DNA from: Gordonia humi
GTDB lineage: Bacteria; Actinomycetota; Actinomycetes; Mycobacteriales; Mycobacteriaceae
Assembly (NCBI RefSeq): GCF_014197435.1
Contig: NZ_JACIFP010000001.1
Coordinates: 2,418,001 to 2,482,000 of the forward strand
Direction of reading: 5' to 3'
DNA length: 64,000 nucleotides
The notes beneath the pieces were generated by a model. The model saw only the letters and a program-made list of their open reading frames with translations, was not told the origin of the DNA and ran no database searches. Below, piece after piece: positions 50,837-60,200 of this stretch; position 1 is the stretch's first letter; each line of letters starts with the position of its first letter. The position numbers and the translations under genes are program-made.

Positions 50837-53800
50837 GAAGCGTACGACCGCGTCAATCGTGCCGGTGTCGTCAGTTCGGCCGACAGCCGGTGGAATGCCG
50901 GATTCGGGTTGCCGAAGCGGTGCAGGGACATGGACACCGCCTGTTCGAGCAGCCAGTGCCGCAGCTCCACCCGGCCGGACGAGGTCACCGCGTCGTCGAG
51001 GAGTGCGACGTCCGCGCGCTGGGCGACGGCGTCGCGCAGCAGCTCCGGTGTGGCGCCGACCAGGCGAATCCGCGACGCGTCGAGAGCGGCGACGGCGACG
51101 GCGAGATCGACGTCCGACTCCGTCCTGACCGGGAGGCCGAGGTCGGCCGCCGAGCCGAGGACGGTCGCGGTGGCCTCGTCGACGGCCGGGGACGCACTGA
51201 CGTCGACACGGGCCCCGGACAGAGCCACGGCCGCCAGGACGCGCGCCGTCGCGGCGGGCGACGCGTCGTCGGACACCCGCAGCACCGCGTGCGCCGGGCG
51301 GTACCGGAAGACGTTCGCCTCACTGTGCAATCCGGACTCGTCGCGGCCGGTGCCGAACTCGGACGCCCAGGCGTGGTCGTCGTCGGCGAGTGCCGCCGAC
51401 AGCCATGCGCGGTCCTCGTCGGCCAGGGCCGTCGAGACCGATCGGGCGAACGTCGCGATCGCGGGAGTCTCGGGCGCCGCCACGGGGCCCGAGATCGGGG
51501 AGTCGGACCATTCGCCGAGCATCATCAGGTAGTTGGGGCCACCGGCCTTCGACCCGAGTCCGACCGATGACCGCTTCCACCCGCCGAACGATTGACGGCG
51601 GACGATCGCGCCGGTGATCGGGCGATTGACGTAGACGTTGCCCGCGTCGATCCGGTCGAGCCAGGTGCGGACCTCGCGCGGGTCGAGGGAGTGCAGTCCC
51701 GCCGTGAGCCCGAAGTCGGTCCCGTTCTGCAGCCTCAGCGCCTCGTCGAGGTCGGCGGCGCGCATCAGTCCCAAGACGGGGCCGAAGCACTCGGTCAGGT
51801 GGAAGAACGAACCGGGTGCCACGCCGTCCTTGACACCCGGTGACCACAGTCGGCCGGTCTCGTCGAGCATGCGCGGTTCGAGCAGCCACGACTCGCCCGG
51901 TTCCAGGGTGGTCAGCGCACGCCTGAGTTTGTCGCTCGGCTCCTCGGTGAGCGGCCCGACGGTCGCCGACATGTCCGTCGGCCATCCGACGACCATCGAC
52001 GCCGCCGCGTCGACGAGCTGTCGGCGGAACCGCCGAGAGTCGTAGACGCTGCCGACGAGAATGCCCAGCGACGCGGCCGAACACTTCTGTCCGGCATGCC
52101 CGAACGCACTGTGCACCAGATCCGAGATCGCGAGATCGCGGTCGGCCGACGGCGTCACGACGAGGGCGTTCTTGCCGGAGGTCTCGGCGTTGATTCGCAG
52201 GTCGGCGCGCCAGGACTGGAAGAGCGCAGCGGTGTCGGAGGCGCCGGTGAGGATCACCCGGTCGACGTCGGGGTGGCTGATCAGCCGCCGACCGGCGGGA
52301 CCCTCGTCGGGCTGGACGCCCTGGCAGACGTCGCGGGGGACGCCGGCGTCCCACAGCGCCTCCAGGACCGCGGCGGAGCAGTGCGGGGTCGGCGCCGAAG
52401 GCTTGTGGATCACGGCTGCCCCGGCGGCGAGCGCCGCGAACGTGCCACCCGCGGGAATGGCGATGGGGAAGTTCCACGGCGGCGTCACCACGACGACGCG
52501 GTCGGGGGTGAATGTGGCGCCCGTGACCGCGTCGAGGTCGAGCGCCCGATGCGCGTAATAGCGCGCGAAGTCGATGGCCTCGGAGATCTCCGGGTCCGAC
52601 TGGGCTACGGACTTGCCTGCTTCGGCGGCCGCGACCGCGACGAGGTGTCCGCGTCGACGGGCGATCAGGTCGGCGGCGCGGTACAGGATCGCGGCCCGCT
52701 CGCCGGCCGGTCGCGCGGACCAGTCGAGGGCGGCGGCGCGAGCCCGTTCGACGAGCGCGTCCACGTCGCCGACGTCCACGCGCGGCGGAATGCTCTGCTC
52801 GTCGAGCCATCCGGGTGCGGTGCCGCGGGCGATCGCCGCGCGCGCCCACGCCTGGTTCGCGGGCAACGCGGGATCGGTGTCGGGCTCGTTCGCGAACGGC
52901 GGCAGGCCGCCGACGGGCAGCGGCGGCAGGGCGGAGGTCTCCTCCGCGGCGCGATCCTGCCGGTGGTTGGGCCGTGGGGCGCGGCCGCCGGCGGTGAGGG
53001 CGGCGCGCAGACCGTCGACGGCGGCGCGAAACCGGTCGGCCTCGCGCCGGTAGACGTCACTGCCCGGCGTGAGATCGAAGATCCCCGACATGAAGTTCTC
53101 CGATGCGGCGTTCTCCTCCAGGCGACGCACGAGGTAGGAGATCGCGACGTCGAACTCGGCGGGTCTCACGGTCGGCACGTACAGCAGGAGGCGTCCGACG
53201 TCGCCGCTGACCACCTCGGCCTGCTCGGTCGCCATACCCTGCAGCATCTCGAACTCCACCCGATCGGCGACACCCCTCGAGTCGGCGAGCAGGTGGGCGA
53301 AGGCGATGTCGAACAGATTGTGTCCGGCCACGCCGAGGCGCAGACCCGCCATGCGGTCACGGGTCAGCAGCCAGTGCAGCACGAGTTTGTAGTTCGCGTC
53401 GGTGGCGGCCTTCGAGCCGCACGTGGCGGTCGGCCACCCGGCGGCCTCGGCGTGGACGGTCTCCATGGCCAGGTTCGCGCCCTTGACCAGGCGTACCTTG
53501 ATGCCCGCGCCGCCGTTCGTGACGCGGTCGGCGCCGAACGCCGCGAGACGCTGCACGGCTCCGAGTGCATCGGGCAGGTACGCCTGCACGACGATGCCCG
53601 CCTCGTATCCGCGCAGTTCGGGCATCGACAGCAACCGGGTGAAGACCGCGATCGTGAGCTCGAGGTCGCGGTACTCCTCCATGTCGAGGTTGACGAACTT
53701 GCCGCCCGCGGGTGCGGCCGCCGCCTCCCGGTACATCGGGACCAGTCGTTCGACGATGCGGTCGACGGTCTCGTCGAACGCCCACATCGAGATCTGCGAG

Positions 53801-54381
53801 GTGATCGACGACACCTTGATCGACACGTAGTCGACGTCGTCGCGCTGCAGCAGTGCGCGAGCGTCTGCCAGATGGTTGGCGGCCTCGGCCTCGCCGAGGA
53901 CCGCTTCGCCGAGCGGATTGACGTTGAGCCGGTGGCCCCCGGCGCGCAGCCTGCGGACGGTTCTGGTGAAGGGCCGGTCTCTGGCGTCGACGATCATGTG
54001 TCCGACCATCGATCGCATGCGGGCGCGCGCGACGGGGAGGACGAGGTTCGGGATGCGCTGCGCCAGAGCGGCTCCGGCGCGCAGCTGGAGTCGGTCGAGG
54101 GTTCCGAGCGAGACCGGTGCGTCGGCGACGAGTTCGGCCAGCGCGGCCGCGGCCGCGGCGGTGTCCTCGGTGCCGATCACCCGGTCGACGAAGCCGACCG
54201 TGAAGTCGAGGCCCGCCGGATCGGACAGGACTGCGGCCAGTCGACGCGCGGAGGCGTGCGGTCGGGCCCGGTGGGCGGCCGCGTTCACGAGCCAGCGGTT
54301 CACGAGGCCGTCGGCTCGATCGGCGAGGTCGGTCAGATCGTCGGCGCCGGTGTCGGACGGTCGGCGGTGCACAGTGGTCAT
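50833..54381 (-). CDS. putA: Bifunctional proline dehydrogenase / pyrroline-5-carboxylate dehydrogenase
   Basis: 1182-aa fused enzyme that turns proline into glutamate. The FAD-dependent proline dehydrogenase domain occupies about residues 100-460 (VDYVSIKVSSITSQISMW, FVNLDMEEYRDLELT, GAGIKVRLVKGANLAME). The NAD-dependent aldehyde dehydrogenase domain at about 560-1010 has VVVTPPWNFPIAIP, ILTGASDTAALF, INAETSGKNALVV and the catalytic Cys in FGHAGQKCSAASLG. A further 150-residue C-terminal part is poorly conserved. No N-terminal ribbon-helix-helix is present, so control is external. ATG 54381 (MTTVHRRPSD) is preferred over a start 33 nt upstream. The PucR-type gene is divergent. Confidence 0.95.
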   Translation of the reverse strand: MTTVHRRPSDTGADDLTDLADRADGLVNRWLVNAAAHRARPHASARRLAAVLSDPAGLDFTVGFVDRVIGTEDTAAAAAALAELVADAPVSLGTLDRLQLRAGAALAQRIPNLVLPVARARMRSMVGHMIVDARDRPFTRTVRRLRAGGHRLNVNPLGEAVLGEAEAANHLADARALLQRDDVDYVSIKVSSITSQISMWAFDETVDRIVERLVPMYREAAAAPAGGKFVNLDMEEYRDLELTIAVFTRLLSMPELRGYEAGIVVQAYLPDALGAVQRLAAFGADRVTNGGAGIKVRLVKGANLAMETVHAEAAGWPTATCGSKAATDANYKLVLHWLLTRDRMAGLRLGVAGHNLFDIAFAHLLADSRGVADRVEFEMLQGMATEQAEVVSGDVGRLLLYVPTVRPAEFDVAISYLVRRLEENAASENFMSGIFDLTPGSDVYRREADRFRAAVDGLRAALTAGGRAPRPNHRQDRAAEETSALPPLPVGGLPPFANEPDTDPALPANQAWARAAIARGTAPGWLDEQSIPPRVDVGDVDALVERARAAALDWSARPAGERAAILYRAADLIARRRGHLVAVAAAEAGKSVAQSDPEISEAIDFARYYAHRALDLDAVTGATFTPDRVVVVTPPWNFPIAIPAGGTFAALAAGAAVIHKPSAPTPHCSAAVLEALWDAGVPRDVCQGVQPDEGPAGRRLISHPDVDRVILTGASDTAALFQSWRADLRINAETSGKNALVVTPSADRDLAISDLVHSAFGHAGQKCSAASLGILVGSVYDSRRFRRQLVDAAASMVVGWPTDMSATVGPLTEEPSDKLRRALTTLEPGESWLLEPRMLDETGRLWSPGVKDGVAPGSFFHLTECFGPVLGLMRAADLDEALRLQNGTDFGLTAGLHSLDPREVRTWLDRIDAGNVYVNRPITGAIVRRQSFGGWKRSSVGLGSKAGGPNYLMMLGEWSDSPISGPVAAPETPAIATFARSVSTALADEDRAWLSAALADDDHAWASEFGTGRDESGLHSEANVFRYRPAHAVLRVSDDASPAATARVLAAVALSGARVDVSASPAVDEATATVLGSAADLGLPVRTESDVDLAVAVAALDASRIRLVGATPELLRDAVAQRADVALLDDAVTSSGRVELRHWLLEQAVSMSLHRFGNPNPAFHRLSAELTTPARLTRSYAS

Positions 54382-54411
54382 AGATGCCAGTACAGTCCGA
54401 ACGGGCCCCGT

Positions 54412-54489
54412 CATCCTCGTATATCAGAACAAGCGTGTCGGCCGTTCATTGTGAATCTCTACGACCGCGGCTGACAGAATACGAGGATG
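54412..54489. promoter_or_regulatory. Paired 11-bp inverted repeat in putA-regulator spacer
   Basis: CATCCTCGTAT (54412-54422) and ATACGAGGATG (54479-54489) are perfect inverted copies 56 bp apart. One lies 31 nt upstream of the putA start; the other contains the ATG of the divergent PucR-family gene (54487). They are good candidates for the regulator's own sites, controlling both genes by looping or by separate binding. Confidence 0.65.
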
Positions 54490-56097
54490 CCGGAACGTGA
54501 GGGAACAGTGCTCCGCGAGGTGGTCGACGCTCTCGACACCGCCGTCGACTGGACGGTGATCGTCGACGACGTCGCACCGGTCGAGGACGTGTCGCTGATC
54601 GACGCCGACGACCTCGCCGCGGGCGGCCGTGTCGTGACGGGTCTCGTGGCGATCGCCGGGGTCGACGCGGAGCGGATCAGCGAGTGGCTGACGAGTGTGG
54701 ACGCCGCACGCCGACCGCACGCGATCCTCACCAAGGCGTTCCCCGGAGCGGCCCGGGCGCGGTCCGTGGCTGACGAGTTCGGCGTATCGGTCGTCGGCGT
54801 GCACGCGCAGGCCCGCTGGGATCGGATCCTCGGTCTGGTTCAGGCCGAACTGCATCGCGGACGGGAAGCGGTCGGGCGCCTGGGCGTTCCGGACGCGGCG
54901 GCCGACATCGACCTGATCGGGCTGGTCGGACTCGTGGCCCGCGGCACGAGAGGGCTCGTGTCGATCGAGGACGCCACGAGTGCCCATGTCCTCGCGTACT
55001 CGCCGTCGAACGGCGAGGCCGACGACTTGCGCGTGCAGACCATCCTCGGTCGAGAGGGTCCGCCGCCCTATCTCGCCGTGCTGCGCAGCAAGGGCGTGTT
55101 CGATGCGATCCGCCGGGGCGGGGAGGTGGTGGACGTGCCCGCCGACGATCAGCACGCGATGCGCCGTCGGCTGGTGATCGGCGTGCACAGCGGAACCGGG
55201 CGGCATCTCGGCTCGATCTGGGTCCAAGAGGGAGCGGTGGGCCTGGCCGCCGATTCGGCGGACGTGCTGACCGGCGCCGCTTCGATAGCCTCGCGGATCC
55301 TGACTCGGGCCGGACAGGCGCCGTCGGCCGAAGCGCAACTGCTGCAACGACTCTTCGGTGAACACGGCGGCGTCGATGCGTCGTCGGCTGGTGCGTATCT
55401 GCGCTGGCCGGTCGACGCCCGGGCCGCCGTGATCGGTGTCGGGATCCACGGCGGGGAGGCAGTGGCCGCCGACGCCGTCGCCGCGGTCAGCGGCTCGCTG
55501 CGCCTGCACGCGAGCGCCTACGCGGCCTCGGCGCTGACCACGGTGATCGGCGACCGTGCCTATATGCTCGTGCCGGCCGCCGACGTCGCACCGATCGCGC
55601 GGTGGGTGGGCCAGCTCGTCGCCCGATTCGACGGCGACCCCGCCCTCGGCGGCGGCCGACTGCACGCCGCCGTGGTCTTCCCCGTCGACGGACTCGCCGA
55701 CGTCCCGTCCGCGCGGGGCGAAGCGGACCGGGTGTTCTCGGCGACGCGGTCGTCCGCCGCCGACCGGGTCACGACACTCGCGAAGGCCCGGACCGCGGTG
55801 CTGCTCGGGGAGATCCTCGAGGTGCTGGCCGATCGCGCCGATCTCGTCGATCCTCGGGTCTCCGCGTTGGTCGCGTACGACGCCGAGCGGAACGGCGCCC
55901 TCGAGGAGTCCGTCCGCGCCTGGATCGCCGCTCACGGAAACGTGCGCGACGCCGCCGCTCGGATCGACGTCCACCCGAACACCCTGCGTTACCGGATCCA
56001 GCGGGCCAGGCAGGTGTCGGGACTGGATCTCGACGATCCGGACGAGAGGCTGCTGACGTCGTTGCAGTTGGCGATGATCGACCGCCGACGCGGGTGA
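54487..56097 (+). CDS. PucR-family transcriptional regulator (PruR-like)
   Basis: 536-aa regulator with an N-terminal PucR-type sensor region (about 1-150), a GAF-like middle part with LVSIEDATSAHVLAYS, and a C-terminal helix-turn-helix VRAWIAAHGNVRDAAARIDVHPNTLRYRIQRARQVSG. Divergent from putA, it fits the actinobacterial PruR regulators that activate proline use in response to proline. ATG 54487 lies in one arm of the inverted repeat described at 54412-54489. Gene symbol is withheld because the match is by context. Confidence 0.88.
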   Translation: MPEREGTVLREVVDALDTAVDWTVIVDDVAPVEDVSLIDADDLAAGGRVVTGLVAIAGVDAERISEWLTSVDAARRPHAILTKAFPGAARARSVADEFGVSVVGVHAQARWDRILGLVQAELHRGREAVGRLGVPDAAADIDLIGLVGLVARGTRGLVSIEDATSAHVLAYSPSNGEADDLRVQTILGREGPPPYLAVLRSKGVFDAIRRGGEVVDVPADDQHAMRRRLVIGVHSGTGRHLGSIWVQEGAVGLAADSADVLTGAASIASRILTRAGQAPSAEAQLLQRLFGEHGGVDASSAGAYLRWPVDARAAVIGVGIHGGEAVAADAVAAVSGSLRLHASAYAASALTTVIGDRAYMLVPAADVAPIARWVGQLVARFDGDPALGGGRLHAAVVFPVDGLADVPSARGEADRVFSATRSSAADRVTTLAKARTAVLLGEILEVLADRADLVDPRVSALVAYDAERNGALEESVRAWIAAHGNVRDAAARIDVHPNTLRYRIQRARQVSGLDLDDPDERLLTSLQLAMIDRRRG

Positions 56098-56230
56098 TCG
56101 GGGCGTCTCCTGCGTCGTCCGTGACGAGGGTGAACGGGACCACCGGGATCGAGTCGGGCGGGGGCGGCTGCGGGCCGGGACGAGTGCGGACATCGTTGCG
56201 GTCGGTGACGATATCCGTACGGTCGGAGGG

Positions 56231-57148
56231 ATGACTACTCAATCGCTCGCATTCGAATGGACGGACACCAACCGGACGTGGCTGATCGAGACTCCGGTCA
56301 GGATCGTCTGTTACATCGTCGCCGCTCTCGTCGTCCGATGGCTGCTCTTCCGCGTCATCGACCGCGCGACTCGGCCCCGGTCCCCGCGCGCGGACTCAGG
56401 TCCGCGACTGATCCGCGGTCTGCGTGAGCGGACGACGGCGCGCAGTCCCCGAGCCACCGCGCGACGAACGCAGCGAGCCAAGACGATCGGTTCGGTGCTC
56501 AAGTCGACGGTGTCGGTGGTGATCCTCGTGTGGCTGGTGTTGTCGACGCTGTCCGAGCTCGACGTCAACATCGCCCCGTTCATCGCGTCGGCGGGGATCC
56601 TGGGGCTGGCCATCGGCTTCGGCGCCCAGCATCTCGTCGCGGACGTCGTGTCCGGCGTGTTCATGATGATGGAGGACCAGTACGGCGTCGGCGACATCGC
56701 CGACTTCGGCGAGGTGATCGGCGAGATCGAGTCCGTCGGTCTGCGCATCACCACGGTCCGCGACATGGACGGCACGCTCTGGTACATCCGCAACGGCGAG
56801 ATCCAGCGCGTCGGCAACATGAGCCAGGACTTCGCGGTCGCCCGCACCGAGATCCCGGTCGCGGTGGACGCCGATCTCGACCATGCTCAGGACGTCGCAC
56901 TCAGCGCCGTCCTACGAGCCGTCAGAGACGCGGAGATCGCCGAGGAGGTGCTCGGCGAGCCCGAGATGCTCGGCGTCCAGGAGGTCACATCGTCGCATGC
57001 GATGCTCCGCATGACCGTCACCACCAAACCGGGCGCGCAGTGGGGAGTGCAGCGGCACCTGCGCAGTCGAGTCCTCGCCGCGTTCGACCGTGAGGACATC
57101 CGCCTGCCCATGCAGTCGTGGGGGGAGGCGTTGGCCGGCCCGCGGTGA
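56231..57148 (+). CDS. Small-conductance mechanosensitive channel (MscS family)
   Basis: 305-aa channel protein. A first membrane helix (about 22-45) is followed by a basic cytoplasmic linker and two further helices, then the pore helix and beta domain: IAPFIASAGILGLAIGFGAQHLVADVVSGVFMMMEDQYGVGDIA, and VRDMDGTLWYIRNGEIQRVGNMSQ. It probably releases solutes on osmotic downshock. ATG 56231 has GGAGGG directly upstream. It is convergent with the fused carboxylase gene. Confidence 0.92.
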   Translation: MTTQSLAFEWTDTNRTWLIETPVRIVCYIVAALVVRWLLFRVIDRATRPRSPRADSGPRLIRGLRERTTARSPRATARRTQRAKTIGSVLKSTVSVVILVWLVLSTLSELDVNIAPFIASAGILGLAIGFGAQHLVADVVSGVFMMMEDQYGVGDIADFGEVIGEIESVGLRITTVRDMDGTLWYIRNGEIQRVGNMSQDFAVARTEIPVAVDADLDHAQDVALSAVLRAVRDAEIAEEVLGEPEMLGVQEVTSSHAMLRMTVTTKPGAQWGVQRHLRSRVLAAFDREDIRLPMQSWGEALAGPR

Positions 57149-57183
57149 CGGGCGCGGACACGTCACGCGTCGGCTCCCGTCAC
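57145..57183. terminator. Hairpin at the end of the mscS gene
   Basis: GTGACGGG (57145-57152) pairs with CCCGTCAC (57176-57183) with a 23-nt loop; the left arm includes the TGA stop. It is weaker than the next hairpin and may be a secondary terminator. Confidence 0.4.
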
Positions 57184-57195
57184 CGGTCGTGACGC

Positions 57196-57235
57196 CGACT
57201 GCCGGGCCGCCGGTGCGGCACCGGTCCGGCAGTCG
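57196..57235. terminator. Nested hairpin between convergent mscS and carboxylase genes
   Basis: CGACTGCCGG (57196-57205) and CCGGCAGTCG (57226-57235) form a 10-bp outer stem. Inside lies a second perfect inverted repeat CCGGTGC-G-GCACCGG (57210-57224). It can end both transcripts. Confidence 0.7.
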
Positions 57236-57285
57236 ACGCGTCATGACGGGCAGCGCGAGCCGACGCGTGCAGCGGGTCTCGGAAC

Positions 57286-60200
57286 CTACCGGCCGAACGC
57301 CGCGATGATCTTCGGACGGAGCTCGGCGGCGGCGATCACCTCGTCGACCGAACCGACCTGGACGGCGCGGTGGATGTCGTGGACGCCGTCGAACTCGGCG
57401 GCCATCTCCGAGATCTTCTCCGCGTGCACCGTGGTCCGCAACTCGTCGAGTTCGGCGTTGAGGGTGGCGCGCTCGGGACCGGAGGCGTCGGCGGCCTGCT
57501 CGGCCAGCTTCTGGATGCGCGGATCCTTGGCCGTTCGGACTCGCACCTCGCCCGCGAACACGACGGCCGCGGCGGGCGCGCCGCCGAGGACCGACGCGAA
57601 CGAGCCGTCGATCGCCAAGACCGTCATATTCGGGTTCAAGGCCTTGGAGAACACCACGAACGCGCCGCCGTGGTACCGCGAGATCACGGTGAACACGATC
57701 GGACCGTCGAAGTTGATGATCGCGCGACCGATCTCGGCGCCGTACTCCAGCTGCAGCTTGCGCAACGATTCCGGGGAGCCGTCGAAGCCGGACAGGTTGG
57801 CCAGCACCACCACCGGACGGTTGCCGCTGGCGGCGTTGATCGCACGCGCCGCCTTCTTCGACGACTGCGGGAACAGCGTGCCCGCGCTGAAGGTGTCCGG
57901 GCCGTCGGTCGGCAGGAATCCGCGCCGATTGATCGGCGTGGACTCGATGCCGATCAGGGTGACCGGGGTGCCGCCCATGTGCGTGTCCTGCACGACGACG
58001 GTCTCCGCGTCGGCCTGGCCGGCCCAGCGTTCGAGGGAGGGCAGATCCTGGTCGACCACGGCGCGCATCACCGACCGGATGTCGAACGGCTTCTTGCGGT
58101 CCGGGTTGGCGGTCGCCGAGAAGATCTCGCCGACCGTCGCGAACTCGCTGCCCTCCGACTCGTGCGGGTAGTCGGAGATGTCGCGGTCGAACGGGTCGGA
58201 CGTCCGCGCCGTCCGCGGAGCGTCCTCGCCCGGGACGATGTAGGCGTGATCGTAGTGGCTCATCACGATCTCGACGGCCGACGGCAGATCGGGCGCCCAG
58301 TACTGTGCTTCGCCGTTCGGGCCCATCACCCGGTCGTAGCCGCCGATGCCGAAGTTGTCCTCGGCCGACACGCCGCCGGAGAAGTCGAGCGCGTTCTTTC
58401 CGGTCAAGACCATCGACGATTCCGGCGTCATGACCAGAATGCCCTTGGTGTGCATGAGCATCGTCGCCTCGGCGTTCCAATACGCCTGACCGCCGACGTT
58501 GATGCCGGTCACGACGATGTTGATCTCGCCGCCGTCCTGGGTGAACTCGACGATGCGCTTGAGCGCGGCAGCCACCCAGTCGAGGTTCTCGGTGCCCGAG
58601 TCCATGCGCACGGCGGCGCCGGACGAGAGCGCGTACCACTCGACGGGCAGCTTGAGCCGCTCGGCGAGATCGAGGGCGGCGATGTACCGGCGGCACTCCG
58701 GCTCGGTCAGCGCGCCGAGAGCCTTCGTCGGATCGCCGAGCATCACCACGCGTTGGACGCCCTCGGGGTACTTCCCGGTCGGGGTGCTCACGACGCCCAC
58801 GACCAGGGCCGCGGTATTGCGCCCCTTCGCACGGTGCACCGGGGCCAGTGAATCGTCGACCAGGTCGTACTCGGTGAAGTCACCGAGCTGATCGACGAGT
58901 TCGTACGGGTAGACGCTGCCGCGTCCGGCGGCCTTGAGGACCTTCTGCCGGTAGGAGTCGATCGGCTCCACCGGGTCGTCGCTCGGCGCACCGACCTCGA
59001 CGGACGGGCTGCCGGTGGCGTCGAAGGTGATCGAGACGGCCACCTTCGAGAGCTCGCGCGTCTCCCGGTCGCGCTGGCGACCGATCAACAGGACCTCTTC
59101 CAGACCGGCGCCCTCGACCGAGGTCGCCTCGATCGTGTGCTCGACGATGCGACGCAGCGCGGTGTTCGAGACGTCGATCGACGGCCAGATGTACATGACG
59201 ATCCGGTTGGTGTTGAACCGCTTGCTGGACGGACGCTCCGTCTGCGCGCGACGGATGGCGTCGACACACGTCGCGAAGGTGGTCTCGGCCGTCGGCAGCG
59301 TCAGCAGCTCGCCGTCGTCGGTGACGGCCGTCAGGTCGCGGATCTGGGTGAATGCGACCAGTCGATCGTCGGCGGGGTTGGTCGTGGCGACCGCGCGGAA
59401 CAGGTACACCTCTTCGTCGTCGGACGAGGTGAGGCGAGTCAGATCGAACTTGCGCAGGCGCTCCATCTGCATGCGACGCGCGATGTGCGGGTGCAGACCG
59501 CGGATCAGGCGGTCCTCGGTCATGCCGGTGGCCGACTGCCGGAACGTGAAGTGGTGGTGCATGTTGTCGTCGCCACGACCGGCGACGGTCGCGGTGATGC
59601 GGTGGATCGACTCGGGGAGTCGGCTCGCGCTGATCACCTCGTACAGGGCGGCGGCGCGCTCGTCGAACGACTCCGGCTGGTGTTCCCACCGCAGGTAGAC
59701 GTCGGCGTCCAACGACGGCGTGTTCGCGGCCAGCTCGACCAAGCCTTCGAGCGCAGTGTCCAGGGCGTCGAAGCTCGCGGCCGCCGACACCAGGGTGGAA
59801 CCGTCGCGCTCGGCGACGACGAAGGTGCAGCCGCCCCGCCGGTGCGAGGCGATCTTGGCGACGCCCTTGTTGCCGTAGTAGCGGCGGGTCAGCACTTCGA
59901 GCATCACCGCGTCGTCGAGATCGTCGTTCTCCAGGCGCTCGCTGAGGATCGACACGAGCGGCTCGGTGCTGCGGACCATGTCGGCGATGCGATCGGCTCG
60001 GTCGGCGGCGCCGGGTGTCGCGTCGAGCACGGCGAGGTGTTCGCGGACGCGCGAGTAGACGGCGTCGCGGGTGCGACGCAGCCGCGGCTGCCCGTACCAG
60101 GCGTGCAGCACCCCGCGAGCCAGGTCGGCGACGACGGGCAGCCGTCCCTGAGTCGCGGCGACGAGACGCTCCAGCGAACGGCCGGTGGCCTCGCTGTCCT

